64,000 nucleotides of DNA from NCBI GenBank assembly GCA_030686995.1, contig CM060685.1, positions 26,174,065 to 26,238,064 of the forward strand, written 5' to 3'. This DNA is from Artemisia argyi (lineage: Eukaryota > Streptophyta > Magnoliopsida > Asterales > Asteraceae). The position numbers and the translations under genes were made by a program. This document shows positions 48,579 to 59,912 of the stretch, piece by piece (positions within the stretch are counted from its first letter, which is position 1; the number at the start of each line of letters is the position of its first letter). The notes under the pieces were generated by a model. That model was not told where the DNA came from. It ran no database searches and saw nothing but the letters and a program-made list of their open reading frames with translations.

Positions 48579-48595
48579 TAGCTCTGATACCAATC
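48579..48595 (-). promoter_or_regulatory. Primer-binding site of the TR-GAG element
   Basis: Minus-strand GATTGGTATCAGAGCT immediately inside the 5' LTR; complementary to initiator tRNA-Met. Confidence 0.85.
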
Positions 48596-51500
48596 TGTCA
48601 CACCCCGCCGAAGGCGGAAATACGAGGTGCAACGAAATCAATATACATTGCCAAAGAGAAATAGAACAATACCATAATTTACATTAAAGGAAAAGTATAT
48701 CATTACAATGTTGTTATAGCCGACATTGGCAACTTAAAATATTAAGTTTGGTTCCCAAAAGATAGCATTTTAGTACATAATGATCAGTAGTGACATGTGA
48801 AAACTTCGTTATGCAAAGACCTTGAAGAAAAGCTTACTGATGATCACCTGAAATGCATGAGAGAAAACGGGTCAACTATAAAAGTAGTTGGTGAGCACAC
48901 AAGTTTAATATAATATGAAAAACCATTTGAGAAAGTTCGCAAGGCAAAGGCATTGTAAATCCACTCAGTTGCAAATCCCGTCCATACAAAACTTGCAACC
49001 TGTGTGTTCACAACCCCTTGTAGGTAAAGCATTATGTCTTGTAGTCAAGCACACGCGGTCATAATAAGTCACAATATAAGCACCACATATATAATAATGT
49101 ATGTCAGGCAAAGCCCCCAATTAAATAATATGCGTCCCGTAACATAATGGACGAGAGGTTGGCCGACCTCTAATAGCGCTATCCATATTACTAATAGGTG
49201 TCGAACAATGCGAATGTACGAACAGTACATCATACAACTATTATATACAATTAAGAATGCTCCAAACATGGGAGACTTCGCACGCTCCACCAATAAGGCG
49301 AGACTTTAGGTCAAGAACGCTCCACCAATAAGGTGAGCCTTTGCACGCTCCACCAAAAATGGCGAGACTTTAGGGTTAAGAATGCTCCACCAAAAATGGC
49401 GAGACTTTAGGGTTAAGAATGCTCCACCAAAAATGGCGAGACTTTAGGTCATAGTACGCATGGTACATTAAGTTCAAAAGTTCAAGTCAAGTTCAAGAGT
49501 TCAAAACAAGTTATAAGGTCAAGACAAGTCAAAAGAGTTCATAATAATCAAAGGGTTCAAAACAATGTTCAAAGAGTTCAAGTAATAATTCATGCATCCA
49601 TCCCAAAGCGATTAAAATAGTTAGAAAAAGGGGTTCGTGAATACTCACCTTATGCAACAGATACAAAAGGCTAGTGATTGAACAGAAATAGGCTCGATTC
49701 CCTAACAACAACCTAATATGAATGAAGTGTTTCCAATGTAAGAAATGAAACAATGTTACACATGCGTATACGTACGTTATCAATACCACTTGTAGTTTTT
49801 GAAAATAACATTTATCGTTTAGTGTTTTATAAGTAAATATAACGTTTTCGGCGTAGTTTAACCTTGTTCTAACTTTAGAAAAATATGTCCAAACGGCTTC
49901 ACAAAACTAGTCGTGAAATATAGTACGTTAAGTGTTAATGTTCAAGCTCGGCGTTTTTGAAAACCTTGTAATAATGTCTAGATGTAGTCTTGTTTAACTT
50001 TTGATTGTACGTGCCTCGAACGATAAGAAATATAGCTCTAAATGTTGTTACTTGAAAAATATAATGTTTAACACTTAGAAAATTCAATTTTAGCAAAGCT
50101 GCCAAAAATATATATATTTCGTCAAAGTTCAAATGCTTGTATCTTCTTCGTTTTAAGCTTGTTTTCTACGTTCATTATATCCCTGAAATCATGGGACAAC
50201 ATACTAATATATTTTTGATAAGTCGGGACGGCTAGATTGCAGCTAATGCTTCAGTTTTTCCATTGAAAAACGTGGGATAGCAAGTAATTTTCTGAAAATA
50301 TAGTTTTCGTCGCTAACATAAAAACATCGTATCTTCCTCGTCGTAAATGATCTTTTAGCGATTCCAGCGGCTACGGTATCGTTTTTGAAAGTATTTCCGG
50401 AATATGGAAACCAAAAATTTGCCACAGCCCCTGAATTTTCTGGATTTGGCAAAAATGGACAGTAGCTTTTTATAGTTGTCAAAAATCACTTTTCTAGTTT
50501 CAAATCCTTATCAAATCTCTTCAATACACCACAAAACTAGTCTAATCCTACCATACACCTTATTAGGGTGTCATGGGGTCCTAGTATCCACAAAAATTAG
50601 TAGGTTATCAAGGGAATGATCATAGGATTTTTATAAACTCATAATAATCAAAATACTTGAAAAGTGGTATAAATAACATAAGTAAGTTGCATATCATATT
50701 ATGAATAAAATAAAAGTATGAAAAGATCAAAAATTTACTTGAAACTTACTTGATGCTTTTGAAGGATTTGAAGATGGTTATGTTAATAACTTTGAGGTTT
50801 TTTATTTCAAAACCTTAACTAGATTACTAATGGAACTTGATAAACACTTGAACTTGAAAAAAAAATGGATTTCTCTTCCTTTCTAGTTATGGCCGAACCT
50901 TGAGATGAGGTAGAAAGGATATGTGTTTTGTTTTTGATAGTTTAAGATATTATGTAGAAAAAGGATGAGTATACTTGAACTATTTAGCAAATATCTTGTA
51001 TTTAGGGCAAAGTAGTAATTAAGAAGTCAAATTGAAGTAAACTTGTGAATTCTTACATAAAATAGGTCGACATATGTATATTTGAGATAGGGAAATGCTA
51101 GTTTGCTTGGAAATTAATTGTATCTTTAGTTATTTAGTGTATATAATGTGTTACGTTGTAAGTTTTGGGTACCGGGTTAGCTAGAAATCAATTTTAACGG
51201 AACGAAATGGAATATATTAAAGTCATAAAAATTATAAAATTACGTTTCTCACAAGTAACGGGTGAATAAATATTTGTCGTGTTGAAATTACAGAAAACCG
51301 TCGTAGTTATAAACATTTAACGATACGTATATCAAATAAATTCAAAATGTCGGGTAAGTTAAGAATATAACTCTTATATCATTATAACGAGTGTAAAAAT
51401 GTGTTAGGACCATAGTCGGGATTGTCGGATCAATTATTCAAAATAATAGCTCATAGGATAACGTTTATTAGATAGATAACCGTACGTATACAGAAATGAT

Positions 51501-51760
51501 GCAAACTCACGCATGAATGACAAACTTTCTCCAGGAGTGAATAGTGTTTCATGAATAGTAAATTTTTTGAAAAACATCTCTATATCACTAACCGACTCTA
51601 AAAACGATGAATAGTGAAATGATAAATAGTGTTGGTGAATAGTAATCGATGAATAGTAAATTTAAAAAGTTCAGGAAATAAATGAAGACGTGGAAAATTA
51701 CGGGTTGTTACACTATCATATTTCTTCGTTTCGTTGTTCGTAACCTTACCATCCGACATC

Positions 51761-53089
51761 ATGGAAGGTGGTAACATCTTTGAACCCATCAACCCACCAC
51801 AACAAAACCACCCACAAAACCCACCACTAGCAAACCAACCTCCTAGGCCCCGAACTTTAGGAGAGTATTCCCGTCCTAGCCACCAAGGCTATCGAAACAC
51901 TATTGAGCTCACTCAAGGAGCCAATGTGTCCCCCTTGCGATCCGACACCATCCGGTTGGTGCAAAGCGGATGTGCATTCCATGGACTTCATTCCGAAGAT
52001 CCTAATCAACATCTCAAGGATTTCCTTAAAATCATAGATTCCATAGACCTTGATGTTGTAACTAGAGAGTCGACCCGATTACGCCTATTCCAATTCTCTC
52101 TACGTGATCATGCTAGTCAATGGCTTGAATGTTTACCTGCGGGATCCATCACCTCATGGGATGATCTCACCACTCGTTTCCTTGCTCAATTTTTCCCACC
52201 GGGGAGAACTACCAAGCTTAGAAATGATATCTTGATGTTCCAACAACGTCAAGGTGAAACTCTATATGAAGCATGGACTCGTTTCAAGGACTTACTCCAA
52301 AAATTCCCTCATCATGGCATAGACCTTTGGCTCAAAGTCCAAATCTTCTATGACCATATCGATCTCTCCACAAGGCGAACCATTGACCAATCGGCCGGTG
52401 GCAAGCTACGTGATCTAAGTGCGGAAGAATCATGGGAACTCATAGAAGATCTTGCTCTCTATGACAACGAAAGTTGGAATGATCCCCGTGATTTGAACAA
52501 AACGGTCAAGGCAATATCTTTGCCTTCGAACAATTCTAGCACTCTCGACCGTAGGATCATGGAACTTGAGGACCAAGTCAAGTTTCTCATGAAATCCAAC
52601 GAAGCTCCTAAGCCTTCAAGCCAAGTGAACAAAATCACTTCTTCATGCAAATTATGTAGTGGTCCCCATGACACTCGTGATTGCGTGGAACTCCCCGGAC
52701 AAGCTTTTGCGGATTACGCATCCTCGCGTACTGACGAAGCGGGAGACAAGTGGTACACTTTCAAACCCGAGCCAAACCCTTACGGTGATTCCTACAACCC
52801 TTCTTGGAAAAATCACCCGAACCTTAGGTGGAAACAAAACCAAAACATGCCCCAAAACAATTCTTCCAATTCACCTAATCGTTACCAACCAAACGGTCCA
52901 CCCTCTAACCGTACTTTCAACAACAATCCTTCCAATAACTATGGTAGTACCAATAATCTTGAAGGATTGATGTCCAAGTTTATGGCATCTCAAGAAGCTC
53001 GCATATCTAAGTTTGAAGCCGATTTCAAACAAAAACAAAGTGAGATGACCAATAAAATTGACACATTGTTGAAAGTTCTCAATGATTGA
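51761..53089 (+). CDS. Athila-like Gag (442 residues)
   Basis: The ATG at 51761 (MEGGNIFEPIN) lies 44 nt past the end of the inserted TR-GAG element's TSD. The open frame ends at TGA 53087-53089. Capsid-like domain at residues ~45-250 has SHQGYRNTIELTQG, LRSDTIRLVQSGCAFHGL, EDPNQHLKDFLKI, WLECLPAGSITSWDDLTTRF, FFPPGRTTKLRNDI and RRTIDQSAGGKLRD, all characteristic of the Athila lineage. A short Cys/His motif CKLCSGPHDTRDC sits at ~296-308, followed by an Asn/Pro-rich tail and a coiled C-terminus. It would form the virus-like particle. The frame is intact although the leader is split by an 8.1-kb insertion that separates it from its LTR promoter. Confidence 0.93.
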   Translation: MEGGNIFEPINPPQQNHPQNPPLANQPPRPRTLGEYSRPSHQGYRNTIELTQGANVSPLRSDTIRLVQSGCAFHGLHSEDPNQHLKDFLKIIDSIDLDVVTRESTRLRLFQFSLRDHASQWLECLPAGSITSWDDLTTRFLAQFFPPGRTTKLRNDILMFQQRQGETLYEAWTRFKDLLQKFPHHGIDLWLKVQIFYDHIDLSTRRTIDQSAGGKLRDLSAEESWELIEDLALYDNESWNDPRDLNKTVKAISLPSNNSSTLDRRIMELEDQVKFLMKSNEAPKPSSQVNKITSSCKLCSGPHDTRDCVELPGQAFADYASSRTDEAGDKWYTFKPEPNPYGDSYNPSWKNHPNLRWKQNQNMPQNNSSNSPNRYQPNGPPSNRTFNNNPSNNYGSTNNLEGLMSKFMASQEARISKFEADFKQKQSEMTNKIDTLLKVLND

Positions 53090-53092
53090 GAA

Positions 53093-54325
53093 ATGGAAGC
53101 ACTCCCAAGCGACACGGTCAAGAACCCGAAACTAAACGTTAATGCCATATCATTGGTTTCATCACCTACTTCTTGTCCACAATACTATTCGGTCAAAGCA
53201 ACGAGCACGTGTTTCAAGCAAACCCAAATTCTTCAAAAGGACCAATTGAATAAAACATCCGATATCAAACCGGTCAATAACATAGTTGAAACACCTCCTA
53301 CACAAGACCTTGACGATGAATTCAAGGAACTCCACCTTGAACGCCCCGTCATTGATGTCTTAGCCCATGCTCCCTACTATAGTGCCCTCCTAAAGAAATA
53401 TGAGAAGCTTAAATTGGGTAAAAATGGGACCACCTTCGTTCAAAACAAGTTGCCTAAGATGCTTGATGATCCGGGTATATTTGTCTTGCCTTGTAAGATA
53501 GGAAAATCCGAAGCTTTCGACACACTAGCCGATTTAGGATCAAGTCTCAACTTGATTCCCTTGTCCCTTTTCACCACTCTTAAGCTAGGAAAGTTAGAGG
53601 AGACGGAAGTACTAATTGGTCTAGCAGATGGAAGTATTGCCCACCCGGTCGGAATGATCAAGGATGTAGTTGTTCACGTAGGAAAATTAACTATTTTAGC
53701 GGATTTTTACGTCCTAGATATGGTTAGTGATACTACATGCCCATTGTTAGTAGGAATAGGATTTTTAACAACCGCTAGTGCCATGATAGATTGTAAGGAG
53801 TCTAAGATAGCGGTAGGAGATGGTGAGACTTGGTCGGTTTATGATGTTAAGAAGCATAGCTACGATTGTGAGGACGAACTGACACCACATTGGGTAGAGA
53901 TGAATAGGAGACCATATAGATATGGGCCTTGGATAGAAAGGAACTTTATAGGACCTCAACGCCCATTCTATCTAGAAAAAGATTTTATCGATAAAACACA
54001 TTCGGTGGAACAACTCATAGCTAGACATGAGGAACTAGACCCTTTTGAGGATCCCCTAGTCTTTAGGAAAATGATTGAGTTCTTAAGCGTAATGCCTATC
54101 AACCTAGAGATGAACAAGTGGAAGAGGGAAGGGGTTAAGTGTAAATGGAATTGGGACAAGCTACCTAAGGAAGGTGACGGATCATGGTATATGAAGATGA
54201 TTTTATATGATCCGGATGGAGAGAAATTTGAGAAGTCATACCGTACCAAGAAAACCGATAGGAAATTGGAACCTAAGTTTGATCCCAAAGACGTCCTCGA
54301 CGAGGAGCTCACACATATAGGATAG
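53093..54325 (+). CDS. Retroviral-type aspartic protease ORF with unrecognised C-terminal domain (410 residues)
   Basis: Same frame as gag, separated by TGA and one codon (TGA GAA ATG), so expression could be by stop readthrough or re-initiation. Residues ~75-245 form the protease: LADLGSSLNLIPLSLFTTLK (catalytic Asp ~147 in D-L-G-S), then LADGSIAHPVGMIKDVVVHV and CPLLVGIGFLTT. Where RT should follow, residues ~265-410 instead carry a Trp-rich, charged segment: HWVEMNRRPYRYGPWIERNF, KWKREGVKCKWNWDKLP and GSWYMKMILYDPDGEKFEKS. The ORF then ends with LDEELTHIG and a stop. No RT YxDD motif occurs in this ORF, and the ~2.46 kb that follows has no coding stretch I recognise. I do not know the C-terminal domain's function. 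Confidence 0.85.
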   Translation: MEALPSDTVKNPKLNVNAISLVSSPTSCPQYYSVKATSTCFKQTQILQKDQLNKTSDIKPVNNIVETPPTQDLDDEFKELHLERPVIDVLAHAPYYSALLKKYEKLKLGKNGTTFVQNKLPKMLDDPGIFVLPCKIGKSEAFDTLADLGSSLNLIPLSLFTTLKLGKLEETEVLIGLADGSIAHPVGMIKDVVVHVGKLTILADFYVLDMVSDTTCPLLVGIGFLTTASAMIDCKESKIAVGDGETWSVYDVKKHSYDCEDELTPHWVEMNRRPYRYGPWIERNFIGPQRPFYLEKDFIDKTHSVEQLIARHEELDPFEDPLVFRKMIEFLSVMPINLEMNKWKREGVKCKWNWDKLPKEGDGSWYMKMILYDPDGEKFEKSYRTKKTDRKLEPKFDPKDVLDEELTHIG

Positions 54326-56789
54326 CCCATGACCTTGAGTCTAGCTACAAGACTCGTAAATAAAGAAAAGCGCTTCTTGGGAGGCAACCCATGTTTTGTG
54401 TATTTTTAGTTGTTTGATTTTTATTTGTTTGAATGTTATTTGTTTTCGTATGCATGTTTTATTTTTATTGTTGGTAGATCATGTTTCAAATTAAATTGGG
54501 AAAATGCTTTATTTTGTTGTTTAACTTCGTCTTAACTTCATATAAAGGTATTTTGCAAAAGCTAAGTGTAAGGGGAAACCCCAAATTTGTTTATAAGAAC
54601 GAAATTGATCATGATTCGCCACAATATTAAATGAACATGTATATTAGTATTTGTTAGAGTCAAATGCTTGTATCGAGTCATAATGATGTTTTGCAGGATT
54701 TTCCAGGAAGTAGGACATAAGTTTTTCCAGAAATTTTCCGTAAACTTAACATAAAGATTTCTGCAGGTCACTTCTGACGGCGTCAGGGATTAACACCTGA
54801 CAGCGTCACGTGTAAAATTCTGGAAATTTTGCGAGTTTTGTTTTTCAAACGGAGTCTTAAAAGTTTTTGTTAATTATTTAGTTTTATAAACTCCAGAAAA
54901 TCTGCAAATATTCATTCCACAAGCATTATATCTTAAATCTCTTTCCAGGATTTGTTAGTATATATAGATTGCCGCCGATTTTATGCAAGGTTGCCTTGAT
55001 TGTTTTCTCAGGTTTAACAGGTTATGTATGACAAGAAGATGATTTATATTTCTGGAAGGGAAGCTTTGAACATTCATTTTCTTGAAGGAAGATATAACCT
55101 TGTTAACACACTATCCACACCGAACGAATCAGGGGAGTATTTGTTTTCATTCTTTTACCTATTGTACTTTTACATCCTTTAATTGAACATTGGGGACAAT
55201 GTTCATCCTAAGTGTAAGGGGAGGGTAAATGATGATACCTTATAGGATACAATTGCACTTGAGTTTGTTTGTTCGATGGTAGGTGTGTAATAAAACTAAG
55301 AGAAATACTTGTTAGTGTAATTTTAGCGCCAAATTTAAAATTTTTTACAACATTTAGGAGTGAAACTTTAGCCTTAACAAGCGTCTCATGGATAGGAGTT
55401 GTATGACAAGCACAAAACCGTACCATTCAAAAAAAATTTCCACCCAAATATGTAAGGATCGCCTTTAGATTTGATAGGAAAAGCATTCATTATTAGTGCT
55501 TATGAGTGTACTGGTAGCATTTAGATTCTAGAACTTGCGTTAGTGATGCATCCCGAGACAGCTAGTGAGACTACATTCGTGTAGTAGGATTTACTACATG
55601 ATAAGAGGCATTAGGATCACCCTTGTGTTAAACCCGTATCATAATTACTTGACCGTTTAAGTCATATTACTTGACTAGTAAAGTCAATTAATTTTCCCAC
55701 ACCTTAGCGTTGTACTCATTTTTAGTACACGAAACCCCTATACACCCCTCCGAGCCTATCTTTTCGTTTCTAACTTTAAGCATCTTACTTAAAGAAAGAA
55801 TTTGTTACAACCCACCCAAATGTGCAACCAAATCGCCTTAGCCTTCCGTGTATGCACTCATCTTTAGTGCATTATTGTTATTTGTTTAAACCCTTAGTTA
55901 ATTGTCTAATTGATTACATGGTTGCTAAGTCGAGTCATATCTTGTAATATTGTTTTGGGACGATTGGGACTCATGGGTAAAGTACTTGTGTTTTGGAGTA
56001 ATGGGGAAGAACATCATATATTACCCCCATATGTGCGTTAATTTTAAAAAGTACTCCAAGTGTTTTGATTATCTTGATTCGAGTCATTAGAGTAGTTTAT
56101 TGTAAAGTATGTAAAAATTCAAGTGTAAGGGGAATGTACATTCCCTATGATGTATTATTTTGGATGGTAGGGTAAAAGTGTATGCAAAAAAAAAAAATAT
56201 ATATATATATATATATAGAAAAAAGAAAAAAAAACATACGGACTACCATCCCGTTTTATTCTATGTTCATTTTATATTTTTGTTATTTTTGATTTATTAG
56301 CTTAAGTCAAGTCGAGTCGAGTCTTGGCTTAGCAACACCGTATTGTATATGTAATTAACCAAGATGATTAACTCACCACCAGTAAATATTGCCTTTATCC
56401 AACAAAAACGTGTTTTCCATATCCCTACATCTAACGTTATAACCCTTTAAAAGACCTCTTTGATAGTTTATCCTAGGTGCTTACGCTAAGTGGTGGAGGT
56501 TTGATCCTTTCCCAAGCCTATGGTAATTTATTTGCTATGACAGGTAGTGAGAGATGTTTTCCATTTCCATATTGTGATATATACTTTATTACACCCGAGA
56601 GATGTGAGTATCTAAACACTATTTGTGAGGTGCTAGTGTTTGACCTCCGTGCTTGTTTTTGGTTTTTAGTGGAACGATTAATTGTTGTAATTACTTTTAT
56701 ATTAGTTTTAAATGACCCCTAACTTTTATTTTGATTAGAATAAAAGCGAATTTGCTTGAGGACATGCAAATCTCAAGTGTAAGGGTATT
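54326..56789 (+). other. Non-coding 3' region of the Athila-like element
   Basis: No substantial open frame. Contains another TGACGGCGTCA/TGACAGCGTCACGTG pair (54776-54812), repeated 'aagtgtaagggg' phrases and the purine-rich stretch just before the 3' LTR ('caagtgtaagggtattTGATGAGG'), which would prime plus-strand synthesis. Confidence 0.7.
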
Positions 56790-56994
56790 TGATGAGGCGA
56801 AAAGTGTATCGCATTTAAGGGGTCATTTAAGCCCAAATTCGATATTATTTGATCAAATATTGCCCTAAATCGTTCCTTTTGTCATTTTAGGTACTTTTGA
56901 GGAAGAATCTGGAAAAGGAAGCATTTTGGACGTTTTTGGAGCATAAAAGTGAAGAAAACGGCAAAGTCTCAAATTTCCTTGTTGGAACAGTACC

Positions 56995-57267
56995 TGACGG
57001 CGTCAAGCTTTTACACCTGACGGCGACAAGAGTTACAAAAGAGGTGGATATGGAACTAATAACGTGACGGCCTAGAAAGTTTGCAAGCTTATGGCCTGAC
57101 GGCGTCACCAAGGCCGTCAGGGTCCAATTACTAGTGACGGCCCAGAGTATTTCTCCACATGACGACGTCACAAGTGGATCTAGGCAATACGATTTTTATC
57201 ATGGCGGCGAGTTGACGGCGTCACAAGTTAATACATGACGCCGTCAAGATGTAATATCTATATATAG
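56995..57267 (+). promoter_or_regulatory. LTR promoter: nine TGACG/CGTCA motifs then TATA box
   Basis: In 253 bp I count TGACGGCGTCA, TGACGGCGACA, GTGACGGCC, TGACGGCGTCACC, GCCGTCAGGG, GTGACGGCC, TGACGACGTCA, TGACGGCGTCA and TGACGCCGTCA, followed at 57259-57267 by TATATATAG. This fits a U3 enhancer plus core promoter; TGACG elements of the as-1 type bind TGA bZIP factors responsive to salicylate, auxin and stress. Regulation is inferred, not shown. Confidence 0.65.
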
Positions 57268-58236
57268 TTTTCCAATTTTCATTCATTAGTGTGCAACTTT
57301 GAGGGAATAAACCCTAGGCCGAATTTTATCAACTTTTCAAGGGTTTCAACCCCTTGATTCTTCCATGTTCAATTGAAGATAAGTATTCATTCAAATCATT
57401 CAATATGTCTATGTGTTGTGTGATTATATCTTACGCTTGTCTTCTCTTTAACATGCTAGGCTAGATCTTAATTGTGTTTACTTAGATGTAGTGAAACCTA
57501 GATGTTGCTTATGGGTTGATTGTTTGTTTATAATTGTTACGGATGATTGTATTCGATGTTAGGCTTAAGAAAATTGGCAGACTTTTATTTGTAACTTGCT
57601 TGAACGTCTTAAGAAACATGATCGGAGGTGTACTACGATTTTTGGTTGTATTTAATGCGTAAGAGAATTCTAATGATCCCATGTTAGGAGCTTCTAACGG
57701 CTCGACATAGGAGTGAAGTAGGATCTTATAGAGTTAGGGAATATTGTACACGGCCCTACGACTAGTATTAAGGTATATGGTCATCCATGCAATTGTAACA
57801 AGCTAATCAACCTGTAAAAGATATCTAGGGAGTAATGAAATCTAAGTAAACACAACTTTCCTCATTATTGTTTCCACCACATTAGTATAATTAGTTTAAT
57901 TTTCATTTCTTTTATTTTATTTTGATTGCATCTTTAGATTAATTAGGTTAGTTGGCTAGCAACTAATTCCTCCCACTCCTTCAAAACCTGAGATTTTACT
58001 TGCTTTCATAAAAATATAAAAATACAAAAAGAATAATCCCTCACCTCTAGACCTAGTTTAGTAGGCTTTCTAATCCTAGCGACACTATTCCTGAGTTGAA
58101 CGATCAATCCCCCGGTACTTGTCACTATACTATACTACAACGATCAGGTACACTGCCTGGTAGGGGTTGTAAGCTTCTCAAGATCCCTTGAGATGTAAAA
58201 CCTGTTGTGAGGGCGTAATTCCTACATATCATTTAG

Positions 58237-59130
58237 TTATTTAAAGTTTACTTTCTCTTGTTTTTGTTTTATGCGATTATTGATTTTGTCACAATTCATC
58301 TTACAATATAAGACAATAGCATTGATAGACTAATTGATCACTACGCATACTAATTAATTAGTTTATATCAAGAAGGTGGTATTAAAATTTTGTTCATGTT
58401 TGTTTTTTATGAGTTTTGTTTTTTCAGATTGTTAGATGTTTATATCAATATATTGGAGTAATGTGTTGGTTTGTCGAAATTTGCTAAATTGTCGTTATTA
58501 TTGGATTTAAGTTGCTAATATTTTTATCATATCTAAAGTAAATTGGAATTGTTTCATGTACGTTTGATTAGTGATCATTATGGTAGACACTAGGTGATGA
58601 GTATTATTGTTACTTGGTCATGTACTTCATTTTTCTGTTGGTATCTAATATTATTATTTTTATGTTTGCAAACTCATTCTTATTAGGGCATTTAAACTCA
58701 TTCGAAAAATTAATTATTAAAAAAAAGAAAAAAAAAATCTTTGTGTTTAAATGGTGGATGTGTACATCTTTATATCCTTGGTTTTACTTAAAAGATATAT
58801 ATCTCATTTGTGGATATTATTTTGGTATTGATACTTGTGAATATATAATCTGCTCCTGTTTGCAATCCTTAAAGTTGAACTATAATTAAGTTTTTACACT
58901 CTTAGGTATAGTAACATTGTTAGACTAAGTATCTAATGATTACTATAAATAATAATGCCTTGTTTTTTTCTTAGATGTTGCTAATAGTTTTGATGACATT
59001 ATTAGGAAGGCAAATACATAATTTGATACGAATTAAATTGTAGTGTCTTTGTTAAATTATGCTATTGAGTTTGTCAAATATGTGTGATTTATTATCATGT
59101 GATTTTATTGCTTATTTACTATATATCTTA
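58237..59130. other. Intergenic, no gene seen
   Basis: AT-rich, originally contiguous with 41687-42092 before the Athila-like insertion. Small frames here are Phe/Ile-rich and unsupported. Confidence 0.5.
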
Positions 59131-59160
59131 CTAGCTTATAGACCCGTCAAATTGACGGGA
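59131..59160 (-). mobile_element. Helitron 3' terminus A (minus strand)
   Basis: Minus strand: perfect hairpin CCCGTCAATTTGACGGG (59159-59143), TCTATAAG, CTAG (59134-59131), T. The element extends rightward; 59150-59260 is homologous to 59925-60030. Confidence 0.8.
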
Positions 59161-59777
59161 TTTTAAAAGAGATAATGCACTCAACAATTAAGCGTGTAAA
59201 CAAATTAAGAAAGAACAATGAAAGTAAATAGGTTGAATCATTTGTTTGAAAGAAATAGTAAGCAATAAGTTAATGACAGTACTAAATTACAATTCTTGTA
59301 ACTAATAATGTGATAAAAAATAATAAGTAATAAGTCAATAATGGTATAATGTAAAATGCTTATAACTATTAATGTGGCAACCTGGAAATATGTTAAAACA
59401 AAACAAACTAAACCTATCAACCTCGATCTTGTTCCATCAAGAATGATTGCAGAAAAATACCATTTTTACTTGTCTAATAAACCTATTTTTTACTTGTTCA
59501 AGAAATATACCATTAGTAAGGTACTAAAGAATTAGAAAAACAAAACGAATACATTCTTATATACTGAATACTTATCAAATATGTTGTCATCATGATGAAC
59601 CTAAGATTCTAATTCCAATCAGCAATAACCTGGAATACTGAGAGGTCATATGACCCGTTTAAATTAAGTCTTTAGGTCGTTATACATAAAAGAACACATA
59701 TTCATCTACAATCTACAATATAATTACATGAAGGCCAGAATAACATTGAAGAACAGATCGTAAAAGTAATAATTTAA

Positions 59778-59912
59778 GCTAATTTAGTGATGAAAACATC
59801 AGGGTGTGCCTTTTCAATTTCATCAAAGAGAACAACTGAGTATGGCCTTCTGCGCACGAGTTAAGTAACTTGACCACCTTCTTCCTAGCCGAAATAGCCA
59901 GGTGGCACACCC
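59778..59912 (-). pseudogene. ClpB/HSP100-type AAA+ ATPase fragment
   Basis: Minus-strand frame reads [46 protein letters not shown]. This is the second-AAA-domain segment of ClpB/HSP100 chaperones (family pattern [32 protein letters not shown]), including the Walker B VVLFDE. Two stops and a length of only ~43 codons mark it as a captured exon scrap. Its first codons directly abut a Helitron hairpin (59925-59910), so capture is by the Helitron. It resembles ClpB more than ClpC at '[11 protein letters not shown]'. Confidence 0.85.

Larger units (their letters stand above)
43581..51712 (-). mobile_element. Tekay/Del-like Gypsy TR-GAG element (TSD CTATC) inserted in the Athila leader
   Basis: LTRs 43581-46665 (3085 bp) and 48596-51712 (3117 bp); on the minus strand they start TGTAACAACCC and end GGGTGTGACA. 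TSD CTATC at 43576-43580 and 51713-51717. PBS TGGTATCAGAGC (minus, ~48591-48580) matches iMet. The 1930-bp core encodes only a broken Gag; no protease, RT or integrase. LTRs differ by scattered substitutions and one extra minisatellite unit in the right LTR, so the insertion is older than 28073-34816. Confidence 0.93.
42093..58231 (+). mobile_element. Athila-like Gypsy retrotransposon, Gag-Pro only (TSD TTTAG), ~8.0 kb net, carrying a nested element
   Basis: 5' LTR 42093-43453, 3' LTR 56790-58231 (1442 bp), TSD TTTAG at 42088-42092 and 58232-58236. PBS TGGCGCCGCAGCC at 43460, the tRNA-Asp-like site common in Athila. The leader is split at 43581 by a Tekay-like element. Downstream come gag (51761), protease ORF (53093-54325) and about 2.46 kb of non-coding DNA with 'aagtgtaaggggaaacc' and 'cattggggacaatgttca' motifs usual for Athila 3' regions. 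RT, RNase H and integrase are absent, so it depends on a helper. Confidence 0.93.

Noticed and set aside
53968..54387. 139-codon ORF antisense to the protease ORF
   Set aside because: Shadow of a real, recognisable coding frame on the plus strand.
58614..58889. 91-codon hydrophobic plus-strand ORF
   Set aside because: AT-driven Phe/Ile/Tyr composition with a Lys run from poly(A); no family, splice or promoter support.
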